A DNA stretch of 64,000 nt from Roseobacter sp. (GTDB lineage: Bacteria; Pseudomonadota; Alphaproteobacteria; Rhodobacterales; Rhodobacteraceae), in assembly GCA_002731875.1 (NCBI GenBank), contig PCCY01000021.1, forward strand, positions 522,048 through 586,047, in the 5' to 3' direction. Made by a program: the position numbers and the translations under genes. The notes below the pieces were generated by a model. The model worked only from the letters and a program-made list of their open reading frames with translations. It was not told where the DNA came from and did no database searches. This document shows, piece by piece, positions 26,292 to 35,154 of the stretch (the first letter of the stretch is position 1; each line of letters starts with the position of its first letter).

Positions 26292-26909
26292 CTACTGATT
26301 TTCGACAAAGCACGCGACTTTGTCTGCCATATCGGCCGGTGGGATATCACGCCGGAAAAAATCGACATAGCCTTCCTGCGGCATCACAAGATAGGTCATG
26401 GTGGTATGATCGACCAAATAGGTGTCGTCGTCAGCTTCATGCGCCTTGAAGTAGGTTCGGTACGCGTCGCTTGCTGCTTTGACTTGGTCTGGCGTTCCGG
26501 TAAGTCCGACCATCTTGGGGTGCATATAGCTGACGAATTCGCCCACAACCTTTGGCGTGTCTCTTTTTGGATCAATAGAGATGAATACCGGCGTCACTGA
26601 CAGACCACGGTCCGCCAGAACGTCGACCGCAGCGGCATTTCGGCTAACGTCCATGGGGCACACATCCGGGCAGTAGGTATATCCAAAATACACCAAGCTC
26701 GGCTCGGTGATGATATCCTTGTCGGTCACTGTCTGACCGTTGGTGTTTATCAGCTCGAACGGTCCGCCCAGATCATCGCCCCCGGCGACGGCAGAACTCT
26801 TGCATTGCGCATATTTGTCGGCGGCGTTCGGCCACAGACCCAGTTCAAACGCTATCCACGCCAAAGCAGGCACGATCAAAATCAAGCCTGTTACCCATCC
26901 AAGTCTCAT
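26292..26909 (-). CDS. senC: SCO1/SenC/PrrC copper chaperone for cytochrome oxidase
   Basis: 205 residues from the ATG at 26909. The track ORF reaches back past regB's start because its extra 34 codons are not coding. One N-terminal membrane helix (WVTGLILIVPALAWIAF) anchors a periplasmic thioredoxin-like domain with the copper ligands C80PDVC84 in FGYTYCPDVCPMD and a histidine in YLVDHTTMTYLV. It helps load copper into cytochrome c oxidase and is called PrrC or SenC when next to regBA. It lies between regA and the divergent regB. Confidence 0.93.
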   Translation of the reverse strand: MRLGWVTGLILIVPALAWIAFELGLWPNAADKYAQCKSSAVAGGDDLGGPFELINTNGQTVTDKDIITEPSLVYFGYTYCPDVCPMDVSRNAAAVDVLADRGLSVTPVFISIDPKRDTPKVVGEFVSYMHPKMVGLTGTPDQVKAASDAYRTYFKAHEADDDTYLVDHTTMTYLVMPQEGYVDFFRRDIPPADMADKVACFVENQ

Positions 26910-27010
26910 CCTATAGCTCCAATGCGAAAGCGCGCCCTTGATCGCGCAATGGGGGGCACCTACGCTGCAATTTTGTCGGTGCATAGCACCAAGTTGAAAA
27001 AGGTGCGCCA

Positions 27011-28399
27011 ATGACGCAGGCCACGATCAAACCATTGGGCGACCGGACGCGGGCCAACTGGATCAGACTGCGCACCATGATTGTGTTGCGTTGGGTCGCG
27101 ATTGCGGGGCAATTGATTGCAATCACGGTGGCCCAGCGCCTGTTCGGTCTACAGCTGGAGCTAGCGCTTTGCTACTTCGCCATCGGTGTATCGGTCATCG
27201 GTAATTTGATCGCCACACTGGTGTTTCCCGAAAATAAACGGCTTTCGGAATATGAAAACCTGTCAATGGTGCTGTTCGATCTATTGCAGCTCAGCTTTTT
27301 GCTATTTGTCACCGGAGGCCTGAACAACCCATTTTCGCTGTTGCTGCTGGCACCGGTTACAATTTCAGCCACCGCGCTCAGCTTGCGATCGACCGTGGTG
27401 TTGTGTGGGACCGCTATAGTATTAGTCTCTATTCTGGCGACATATCACTTTCCGCTGATCACCCAAAACGGTGGCCTCATGGAAATTCCTGATGTCTTTG
27501 TCTTTGGAAATTGGATCGCTTTGATCATCGCCATCGTATTTTCCACAGCATATTCCCGACGGGTCACTACCGAAATCCATTCCATGTCCGATGCGTTGAC
27601 AGCGACCCAGATGGCACTGGCCCGCGAGCAGAAATTAACTGACCTGGGCGGGGTCGTTGCCGCCGCCGCGCACGAACTGGGCACACCACTGGCGACGATC
27701 AAACTGACCAGCGTCGAACTGTTGAGCGAACTGCAATCTTGGCCGGAACTGGCCGAAGATGCGGCTCTGATCCGGGATCAAGCCGACCGATGCCGTGATA
27801 TTTTGCGAGACATGGGAAGGGCTGGAAAGGACGATCTGCATATGCACACAGCCCCGTTGATGACAGTATTGGAAGAAGCCGCTGAACCACATCGGATGCG
27901 TGGAAAAACCATAGAGTTCTCAATAGATCCAACTGCCAGTGATACAGTCGACCAGCCGGCGATATACCGCAAACCCGAAATCATTCATGGTCTACGCAAC
28001 CTTATCCAAAACGCGGTCGATTTTGCCAGTACGACCGTCTGGGTCGAAGCGAACTGGACAGACCGTCATATCTCGGTACGAATTTTTGACGACGGCAAAG
28101 GCTTTCCTCCCTATCTTCTGGGGCGGATCGGCGACCCTTTCATGCGGCGCCGCAGGCCTGAACCCGCCTCGTCTGAACGCCCGGAATACGAAGGGATGGG
28201 GTTAGGGCTGTTCATCGCGAAAACGTTGCTTGAAAGATCTGGTGCCGAACTGCGATTTGCCAACGGGTCAGAAGACCCGACCGACCGCTTTAATGAATTA
28301 GGCGCAGTGGTAGAGGTCATCTGGCCACGTCGCCAGTTAGATGCGCAGACAACAAACGGATCGACATCGCTTGGTGAAAACCTTCCAATTCGCATATGA
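27011..28399 (+). CDS. regB: redox sensor histidine kinase RegB/PrrB
   Basis: 462 residues. Six hydrophobic segments span about residues 25-185. The quinone-sensing motif GGLNNPF is at 102-108 and the phospho-accepting His221 in AAAAHELGTPLATI. Cys261 (ADRCRDILRD) corresponds to the redox-active cysteine of Rhodobacter RegB. The ATPase part has NLIQNAVDFA, DDGKGFP and GMGLGLFIAKTLLE. It phosphorylates RegA under reducing conditions. It diverges from senC with a gap of about 100 bp, a likely site of shared promoters. The next gene on this strand starts 93 bp downstream. Confidence 0.96.
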   Translation: MTQATIKPLGDRTRANWIRLRTMIVLRWVAIAGQLIAITVAQRLFGLQLELALCYFAIGVSVIGNLIATLVFPENKRLSEYENLSMVLFDLLQLSFLLFVTGGLNNPFSLLLLAPVTISATALSLRSTVVLCGTAIVLVSILATYHFPLITQNGGLMEIPDVFVFGNWIALIIAIVFSTAYSRRVTTEIHSMSDALTATQMALAREQKLTDLGGVVAAAAHELGTPLATIKLTSVELLSELQSWPELAEDAALIRDQADRCRDILRDMGRAGKDDLHMHTAPLMTVLEEAAEPHRMRGKTIEFSIDPTASDTVDQPAIYRKPEIIHGLRNLIQNAVDFASTTVWVEANWTDRHISVRIFDDGKGFPPYLLGRIGDPFMRRRRPEPASSERPEYEGMGLGLFIAKTLLERSGAELRFANGSEDPTDRFNELGAVVEVIWPRRQLDAQTTNGSTSLGENLPIRI

Positions 28400-28430
28400 T
28401 TCACACCAATTGCGTCCGTTGTAATCATCG

Positions 28431-28445
28431 TTAACGAAAGATTAA
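28431..28445 (+). promoter_or_regulatory. CtrA-type box before the PAS-domain gene, overlapping a hairpin
   Basis: TTAA-CGAAAGA-TTAA is a perfect match to the CtrA full-site consensus TTAA-N7-TTAA, ending 46 bp before the PAS gene's start. The same bases, extended to CGTTAA...TTAACG and followed by TTTTA, could instead be a weak intrinsic terminator for regB. Both readings are possible and not exclusive. Confidence 0.45.
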
Positions 28446-28491
28446 CGTTTTACGCGTCTAAACACCGGATTATTAATGAAAGTGTTCTGAA

Positions 28492-29997
28492 TTGATTTCC
28501 GCCTTCGATATCGCATGCATATTACTGGCCATTCTAGCAAGCGGTTCAGTGGCATATCTATGGCTAAGCCATGAGAAAACGCCGGACACCGCAGCGCCCA
28601 AGGAAAGCGAGCCTAAAATCTCGTATCTGTTCGATCATGGGGTGTTGCAACATGCTTCTGATGGCATCGGCGAATTCTGCGCGCTTGAGCCCGGCTTTCA
28701 CGAATGGTCGGACCTTTATGATTTCGTGGTGGAAATGTTTCCGCAATTTCCACCTGAACCAAAATCCGGGATCGCCGGGAGCCAGTATATTTCGTCCAGC
28801 GATACCACCACTTCGAGGCAGATAAAAATTTCGTGGGATCAGCACCTGTGTCGTATCGTCGTTTTCGACCCGGACAAAGAAGATCCGCTTGCAGAAACCG
28901 ATAGCCGTACCCTGTTGCGCTGCTTGTCTTCTGGATTGAGCATTCCAGTATGGCACACGAACAAAGCGGGGAAAATTCTTTGGTCGAACAACGCCTGCCA
29001 CGAATTGCACGAACGGGTATACCCTGGCCAACCGTGTAGCGCCCAACCGCTGTTTGACCCCGTCCGCCTTGAGGCCGCAAAACGGATTTCCGTCAGGATC
29101 GCATCCACACAGAAAAAGGAATGGTACGAAATCACCAATATCGAAATCCACGGAGTGCTGTGCTATCAGGCTATCTGTGTGACCGACCTAGTCCGCGCCG
29201 AAGAAGCACGCCGCAATTTTGTGCAGACTCTGACCAAGACATTCGCCCATCTTTCTATCGGGCTTGCCATCTTCGACCGCAACAACCAACTGGCGCTGTT
29301 CAATCCGGCGTTGGTGGATCTTTCTTCACTAGACGCAGAGTTTCTTAGCAGTCGACCGACGCTCCATTGCTTTTTTGACCGTTTGCGTGAAAACCGTAAA
29401 ATGCCCGAACCCAAAAACTATACCGACTGGCGCTTGGCGATTTCCGATCTCATTTCCGCAGCTCATGACGGGCGATACGAAGAAACATGGTCCATAGATA
29501 CGGGGCAAACGCTCCGCGTGAGGGGGCGCCCCCACCCTGACGGAGCTACAGCGTTTCTTATCGAAGACATCAGCGCCGAAGTCAGCCTGACCCGAAGCTT
29601 TCGCGCCGAGTTGGAACTGGGCCAGTCATTGCTAGACACCCTAGAAGATGCAATCGCGGTCTTTTCAATGGCGGGTGTCCTGACATTTTCCAATGCAGCG
29701 TATCAGAAGCTTTGGCAGGTAGACCCGGAAAAAGCTTTTGCCGATGTCACAATTTATGATGCCGTGCAGATCTGGAAACGCAGATGTGCCCCAAACTTTT
29801 CCTGGGGAGAAATCGAAAGCTATGTCGGTAACATCGAGGATCGAAAACACTGGAGCATGCCGGTGTATCTGTCCGAAGGATCGCAAATGACCTGTAACAT
29901 CTCACCAATTACCGCGGGTGCGACGCTTATCAGGTTTCATATGTCAGAAAAACTGACCACACCCGCCGTCGCCCAGGATTTGATAGCGACCCCTTAG
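28492..29997 (+). CDS. membrane-anchored PAS-domain protein of unknown function
   Basis: 501 residues, with a TTG start chosen because an in-frame TGA lies four codons upstream and the membrane helix FDIACILLAILASGSVAYLWL comes right after. PAS-like modules follow, near residues 150-235 (PVWHTNKAGKILWSNNAC), 250-360 (LSIGLAIFDRNNQLALFNPAL) and 375-480 (LLDTLEDAIAVFSMAGVLTFSNAAY). No histidine kinase, GGDEF or other output domain is visible, so it may be a sensor or scaffold working through a partner. The layout resembles the N-terminal part of DivL-like proteins, but that is only a resemblance. A perfect CtrA box lies upstream. Confidence 0.75.
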   Translation: MISAFDIACILLAILASGSVAYLWLSHEKTPDTAAPKESEPKISYLFDHGVLQHASDGIGEFCALEPGFHEWSDLYDFVVEMFPQFPPEPKSGIAGSQYISSSDTTTSRQIKISWDQHLCRIVVFDPDKEDPLAETDSRTLLRCLSSGLSIPVWHTNKAGKILWSNNACHELHERVYPGQPCSAQPLFDPVRLEAAKRISVRIASTQKKEWYEITNIEIHGVLCYQAICVTDLVRAEEARRNFVQTLTKTFAHLSIGLAIFDRNNQLALFNPALVDLSSLDAEFLSSRPTLHCFFDRLRENRKMPEPKNYTDWRLAISDLISAAHDGRYEETWSIDTGQTLRVRGRPHPDGATAFLIEDISAEVSLTRSFRAELELGQSLLDTLEDAIAVFSMAGVLTFSNAAYQKLWQVDPEKAFADVTIYDAVQIWKRRCAPNFSWGEIESYVGNIEDRKHWSMPVYLSEGSQMTCNISPITAGATLIRFHMSEKLTTPAVAQDLIATP

Positions 29998-30058
29998 CGT
30001 ACCAAGCTCGCCTCTTTCGCCTTGCGGCGCATAGGTCTGCCCAAGTAACCTTGGCACC

Positions 30059-30529
30059 ATGGCATCGCGAAATCTTTCCCTTAACCTGCACGACGCAGAC
30101 CACACCGCCGGGCTTGCCCGAACGCTTGGGCGTGTTCTGGAACCAGGCGATACAATCCTGCTCACCGGAAATGTCGGCGCGGGAAAAACCCATTTCGCGC
30201 GCGCGCTGATCCTGTCATTGCTGTCCCACCCCGAAGATATTCCGTCTCCGACGTTTACGCTCGTGCAAACCTATGAATCCACGCGTGGGATGATCTGGCA
30301 TGCTGATCTTTATCGTCTCAGCTCCAGTTACGAAGTTGAGGAACTCGGCCTTAGCGACGCGTTTCATGACGCGATCTGTCTGGTTGAATGGCCGGACCGT
30401 CTTGGCAGCCTTTCGCCCGATCACGCGTTGGAGCTGGCAATTGAAGCGACAGGTGACGAGACCCGAGAGGTCACCGCAAGCTGGACAAATAAGAAATGGT
30501 CAAAAAAGCTTGATGGGTGGGCACCATGA
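30059..30529 (+). CDS. tsaE: tRNA t6A biosynthesis ATPase TsaE
   Basis: 156 residues. The P-loop ILLTGNVGAGKTHFARALI is followed by the family motif IPSPTFTLVQTYE and the sequence WHADLYRL, all typical of TsaE (YjeE). It is the ATPase that supports TsaB-TsaD in adding threonylcarbamoyl to adenosine 37 of tRNAs. First gene of a tightly packed run, tsaE-amgK-murU-addB-addA; its stop overlaps the amgK start (ATGA). This order is standard in Rhodobacterales. Confidence 0.95.
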   Translation: MASRNLSLNLHDADHTAGLARTLGRVLEPGDTILLTGNVGAGKTHFARALILSLLSHPEDIPSPTFTLVQTYESTRGMIWHADLYRLSSSYEVEELGLSDAFHDAICLVEWPDRLGSLSPDHALELAIEATGDETREVTASWTNKKWSKKLDGWAP

Positions 30530-31530
30530 CCACACGCGAAGCCTGTGCACAGGCGTTCATTCAGCAGGCGGGCTGGGCGCATGCGACGCGCCATTTGCTT
30601 GCTGGGGACGCCTCGAACCGTCGGTATGACCGCTTGACCCGGTCAGACGGCAGCAGCGTGGTTCTTATGGATGCACCGCCGGACAAGGGCGAAGACGTTC
30701 GCCCGTTCATGCACATCGCCGAATGGCTTGGCCGTCAAGGATTGAGCGCACCGAAAATATACAACGCCGATGTGGAAAACGGTTTTCTTCTTATCGAGGA
30801 TCTAGGTGACGCGCTGTTTGGGAAGTTGATGGTCGAAACCCCGGAAGCGACCATGCCTCTTTACGTTGCAGCAACGGATGTATTGATCCAGTTGCATCAG
30901 ATGCCGCCGCCAAAGCTGCCGGTTTGCGATACGGATTGGCTGTTGGACGCAACGCAATTGGTCTTTGACTGGTACGCCCCTGACGGCAACGCGTCGGCTG
31001 CGTTCAACACGTTGTTCCGTCCGCATGCCAGACGGCTTGATGACGTGTCACGCGTCATGATTTTGCGTGATTATCACGCTGAAAATCTATTGTGGCTACC
31101 GGGGCGCGACGGCACTGCCCAGGTCGGGTTGCTTGACTTTCAAGACGCCCTGCTTGGTCATCCCGCGTACGATCTGGTGTCGATCTTGCAAGATGCCCGG
31201 CGCGATGTCTCTCCTGATATCCAAGCTGCCATGATCGCCCGGTACGTGGAAAAAAGCGAGGCTGACGCTGACGATTTCAACCGCGCTTTCGCTTTGCTTG
31301 GGGTGCAGCGCAACCTGCGCATACTGGGTATCTTCGCCCGGCTTTGCCTGCGGGATGGCAAGACACATTACGTTGACCTGATTCCTCGTGTTTGGGGATA
31401 TATCCAGCGAAATCTCGATCATCCTGACCTGCGCGATCTGGCATCGCTGATAAACGAAGCTCTGCCCGTCCCTGACAAGGGCTTCCTTGAGGACTTGAAA
31501 GCAAGATGCGCAACACTCCGAACGCCGTAA
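30526..31530 (+). CDS. amgK: anomeric N-acetylmuramate/N-acetylglucosamine kinase
   Basis: 334 residues from the ATG at 30526, overlapping the tsaE stop; the track GTG is three codons earlier. The aminoglycoside phosphotransferase fold shows the catalytic loop LRDYHAENLLWL and the metal aspartate in GLLDFQDALLGHPAYDLVSILQDARRD. With MurU directly downstream, the pair fits the AmgK-MurU cell-wall recycling route, in which AmgK phosphorylates MurNAc at C1. That pathway bypasses de novo UDP-MurNAc synthesis and is linked to fosfomycin tolerance in Pseudomonas. Confidence 0.88.
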   Translation: MTTREACAQAFIQQAGWAHATRHLLAGDASNRRYDRLTRSDGSSVVLMDAPPDKGEDVRPFMHIAEWLGRQGLSAPKIYNADVENGFLLIEDLGDALFGKLMVETPEATMPLYVAATDVLIQLHQMPPPKLPVCDTDWLLDATQLVFDWYAPDGNASAAFNTLFRPHARRLDDVSRVMILRDYHAENLLWLPGRDGTAQVGLLDFQDALLGHPAYDLVSILQDARRDVSPDIQAAMIARYVEKSEADADDFNRAFALLGVQRNLRILGIFARLCLRDGKTHYVDLIPRVWGYIQRNLDHPDLRDLASLINEALPVPDKGFLEDLKARCATLRTP

Positions 31531-32198
31531 TGATGTTTGCCGCAGGTTTCGGCACACGAATGAAGCATTTGACCAAAGATCAGCCTAAACCGATGATCAG
31601 GGTTTCCGGCCGTCCCTTGATCGACCACGCTCTGGACCTGGCGGACGCAGTCAGACCAGAACGCATCGTGGTGAACCTTCATTACAAGCCAGAGCCATTG
31701 TTGGCCCATCTCCAAGGGCGCAACGTGCGCACGATTGTCGAGCAGCCTGACATCCTGGAAACAGGTGGCGGATTGCGTAACGCGCTGCCTCTGTTAGGCG
31801 ACGGGCCGGTATTTGCCATGAATACCGATGCAATCTGGGCCGGGCCGAACCCACTTGCCTTGGCATTGGATGCGTGGGAACCCGACAAGATGGATGCGCT
31901 GTTGGTGTGCGTTCCGGGCGCGCATGCCATTGGCCATTCCGGGGCCGGGGACTTCACGATGTCGTCCGACGGGCGGCTATCGCGTGGGCCCGGCATAATC
32001 TATGGCGGTGTCCAGATCATCAAGACCGACTTACTGGGCACCATGTCAGAAAAGGCATTCTCGTTGAATGTGGTATGGGACCAAATGCTAACACAGGGCC
32101 GGTTGTTCGGAATTTGCTATCCGGGGCGTTGGTGCGACGTGGGTCATCCCGAAGGTATAGAGATGGCTGAACGCATGTTGGGAACCCTAGATGTTTGA
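31506..32198 (+). CDS. murU: N-acetylmuramate-1-phosphate uridylyltransferase
   Basis: 230 residues of the nucleotidyltransferase superfamily. The signature near the N-terminus is MFAAGFGTRMKHLTKDQPKPMIRVSGRPLIDHAL, and the metal aspartate is in FAMNTDAIW. The last segment (YPGRWCDVGHPEGIEMAE) fits MurU. It converts MurNAc-1-phosphate and UTP to UDP-MurNAc for peptidoglycan recycling, directly after AmgK in the pathway. It overlaps amgK by 25 bp and addB by 8 bp. Confidence 0.89.
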   Translation: MRNTPNAVMMFAAGFGTRMKHLTKDQPKPMIRVSGRPLIDHALDLADAVRPERIVVNLHYKPEPLLAHLQGRNVRTIVEQPDILETGGGLRNALPLLGDGPVFAMNTDAIWAGPNPLALALDAWEPDKMDALLVCVPGAHAIGHSGAGDFTMSSDGRLSRGPGIIYGGVQIIKTDLLGTMSEKAFSLNVVWDQMLTQGRLFGICYPGRWCDVGHPEGIEMAERMLGTLDV

Positions 32199-35154
32199 AC
32201 CCCAGCACGAACCCCGGGTCTTTGGTGTGGCACCCGGAATAGACTTCCCCAAAGATCTGGTCACCGGCCTTTTAGAACGACTGCAAGGTCAGCCGGCACA
32301 TATCATTGGTCAAGTTGATCTGGTGGTGAACACACGGCGCATGCAACGCCGCCTCCGCGAGGTGTTCGACACGGGTCCTGCCAGCTTGTTGCCCCGAATC
32401 CATCTTATCGACAATCTAGATACGCTTGCACCGCACATCGCTTTGCCGCTTCCCAGCCCGACCCTGCGGCGGCGGCTTGAACTGATCACGCTGGTGTCCA
32501 AGCTGTTGGATCACGCGCCCGAGCTTGCGCCGCGAACATCGCTTTATGATCTGTCCGACAGTTTGGCGCAGTTGATCGACGAAATGCAGGGCGAAGGCGT
32601 CCCGGTTGAGGCTATCACCAGTCTCGACGTCAGTGATCAGTCCGGCCACTGGGAACGGTCCAAGCAGTTTCTTTCCATTGCCCACAAATATCTGGGTGAC
32701 AGCATTTCCCGCCCCGACCCACGGGCGCGCCAACGCCAGATCGTGCAGCAACTGATCGCGGACTGGACCGAAAATCCGCCCCAAAACCCAATAATCGTTG
32801 CGGGATCTACCGGTTCTCGGGGCACGTCTGCCTTGCTGATGAAAGCCGTGGCATGTTTACCGCAGGGGGCGGTGATCTTGCCCGGGTTCGACTTCGATAT
32901 GCCCACCGCCGTATGGACGGATTTAGGCGAAGACCAGGAAAAACTTGCGCAAGATCATCCGCAATATCGTTTCCGCCACCTTTTATGTGAACTCGATATG
33001 CCGCGCAGCAAAATCGGTGCCTGGACTGATGCGGTCCCGCCCTCGCCCGAGCGGAATGCGTTGGTGTCATTATCGTTGCGCCCAGCGCCTGTCACTCACG
33101 TCTGGCTTACCGAAGGGCCAAAATTGCCCGATCTTGTTTCAGCGACCAAGGGGTTGACGCTCATCCAGGCCCCTACCCCACGGGCCGAAGCGTTGGCGAT
33201 CGCCCTGCGGCTGCGCCAAGCGGTAGAGGATGGTCAAACCGCCGCCTTGATCACACCGGACCGGCTTTTGTCGCGCCAGGTTACATCGGCTCTCGACCGG
33301 TGGAACATAGTGCCAGACGATAGCGCCGGCCTCCCGCTTCATCTGTCGCCTCCGGGGCGGTTTTTGCGACACGTCGCGGGTCTTTTCCTGCGCAAGCTCG
33401 ATTCCGAAGCCTTGCTGACCCTGCTCAAACACCCCCTGACGCACAGCGGCGGTGACAGGAACATCCACCAGCTCAATACCCAGCGTCTTGAACTTCAGCT
33501 GCGGCGCGACGGGCTGCCTTATCCCACAGCCGATAGTGTACTTCGGTTGTCGCAAAAGACGGTTTCCCGGTCGAAGGACCCGTTGCAAATGGACGCATGG
33601 GCACAGTGGGTCGGATCGTGCGTGACTGGTGTAGAGATTGGCAAGGAAAGACCTTTGGAAGAATGGGTCGCCGCGCATATTGATCTTGCCAATGCCATTG
33701 CCGACGGCTCCAACCCATCGACCGCCAGTGAGCTATGGAAACATCTCGCTGGCGAAGAAGCCAGCAACGTCATGACCAATCTTTGCGAGAATGCCGCCTA
33801 CGGAGACACTATGTCTGCGTCGGACTATGGAGATTTGGTGGGGGCATTATTGCAGCAAGGTGAAATTCGCGATCGTGACGCCCCGCATCCGGGCGTGATG
33901 ATATGGGGTACCCTCGAGGCTCGCGTGCAGGGTGTGGACCTGATTATCATGGGCGGCCTGAATGACAGCATGTGGCCCGAATCCCCGGCACCGGACCCAT
34001 GGCTAAATCGAAAAATGCGCATGAAAGCGGGGTTGTTGCTTCCCGAACGCCGGATCGGATTGTCCGCACATGATTACCAGCAATCCATCGCCGCCCCCGA
34101 AGTCTGCCTGACCCGGGCAATTCGATCAGATGAAGCTGAAACAGTGCCTTCGCGTTGGTTGAACCGCTTGGGCAACCTTTTGAACGGGCTCTCTGATCAA
34201 AGCGGTGACAGGGCGTGGAAATCCATGGTCGAACGCGGTGACTATTGGCTGGCACAGGCCCGCGCACTGGAAGCGGTGCGACGCGAGCCACCAGCCCCGC
34301 GCCCTTCGCCGCGCCCTCCGCGGGCAGCGCGCCCCCATGCCTTGTCAGTAACCGAGATCAAGCGACTTATCCGGGACCCTTATGCGATCTACGCCAAGCA
34401 CAGTTTGAAATTACGGGCCCTGAACCCGTTGGTGCAATCACCCGACGCCCCGGTGCGCGGTATCATCGTTCATGAAATAATGGAGCGTTTCATCAAGTCG
34501 GTGATGGTCGAGCCTGAAAACCTTACAAAGGCACACTTGTTAGAGACCGCATCGACGGTATTGGATGCCGAGGCCCCGTGGCCTGCCGCGCGTGTGATGT
34601 GGCTGACCAAAATAGAAAGAATTGCTGAATGGTTCATTGAAAACGAGGTGAAACGCCAAAGCTATTCCAGGCCCGCCGCGTTTGAAAAAGCGGCCAACGG
34701 TCGTCATGTTTTAGCGGATTTGGGCTTTACCCTCACTGGGTATGCCGACCGTATCGACCGGACCGACGACGGCGATATATTGATATACGACTACAAGACC
34801 GGCACCCCTCCCAGTGTCGCTGAGCAAAAAGCCTTTGACAAACAGTTGCTGCTGGAGGCGGCGATGATTGAAGAGGGCGGATTCAAGGAGATTGGCCCGG
34901 CGACGGTGGCTCGCGCCGCGTATATCGGTCTTGGCAGCAAGCCGATAGAACGGCCGGCACCGCTTGAAGATGAACCCCCACATGAAGTGCTTGCCAAATT
35001 GCATGCGCTGATTACCAGCTATCTGTCCGAGGATCAGGGGTTCACCTCGCGGCGGATGGTGAAGACCACGGACTTTGCAGGAGACTATGACCAGTTGGCC
35101 CGTTTTGGCGAATGGGATGCCACAACCGAGCCGACACCGGAGGATCTGAAATGA
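32191..35154 (+). CDS. addB: double-strand break repair protein AddB
   Basis: 987 residues, typical for alphaproteobacterial AddB. The N-terminal portion is an inactivated helicase-like fold (IIVAGSTGSRGTSALLMKAV region). The C-terminal portion is a RecB-type nuclease with GIIVHEIMERF and the metal-binding GYADRIDR...IYDYKTGTPP. I do not see the cysteine cluster of Bacillus AddB that binds iron-sulfur, as expected for this lineage. With AddA it resects DNA ends for RecA-dependent repair. It overlaps addA by 4 bp (ATGA). Confidence 0.95.
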   Translation: MFEPQHEPRVFGVAPGIDFPKDLVTGLLERLQGQPAHIIGQVDLVVNTRRMQRRLREVFDTGPASLLPRIHLIDNLDTLAPHIALPLPSPTLRRRLELITLVSKLLDHAPELAPRTSLYDLSDSLAQLIDEMQGEGVPVEAITSLDVSDQSGHWERSKQFLSIAHKYLGDSISRPDPRARQRQIVQQLIADWTENPPQNPIIVAGSTGSRGTSALLMKAVACLPQGAVILPGFDFDMPTAVWTDLGEDQEKLAQDHPQYRFRHLLCELDMPRSKIGAWTDAVPPSPERNALVSLSLRPAPVTHVWLTEGPKLPDLVSATKGLTLIQAPTPRAEALAIALRLRQAVEDGQTAALITPDRLLSRQVTSALDRWNIVPDDSAGLPLHLSPPGRFLRHVAGLFLRKLDSEALLTLLKHPLTHSGGDRNIHQLNTQRLELQLRRDGLPYPTADSVLRLSQKTVSRSKDPLQMDAWAQWVGSCVTGVEIGKERPLEEWVAAHIDLANAIADGSNPSTASELWKHLAGEEASNVMTNLCENAAYGDTMSASDYGDLVGALLQQGEIRDRDAPHPGVMIWGTLEARVQGVDLIIMGGLNDSMWPESPAPDPWLNRKMRMKAGLLLPERRIGLSAHDYQQSIAAPEVCLTRAIRSDEAETVPSRWLNRLGNLLNGLSDQSGDRAWKSMVERGDYWLAQARALEAVRREPPAPRPSPRPPRAARPHALSVTEIKRLIRDPYAIYAKHSLKLRALNPLVQSPDAPVRGIIVHEIMERFIKSVMVEPENLTKAHLLETASTVLDAEAPWPAARVMWLTKIERIAEWFIENEVKRQSYSRPAAFEKAANGRHVLADLGFTLTGYADRIDRTDDGDILIYDYKTGTPPSVAEQKAFDKQLLLEAAMIEEGGFKEIGPATVARAAYIGLGSKPIERPAPLEDEPPHEVLAKLHALITSYLSEDQGFTSRRMVKTTDFAGDYDQLARFGEWDATTEPTPEDLK

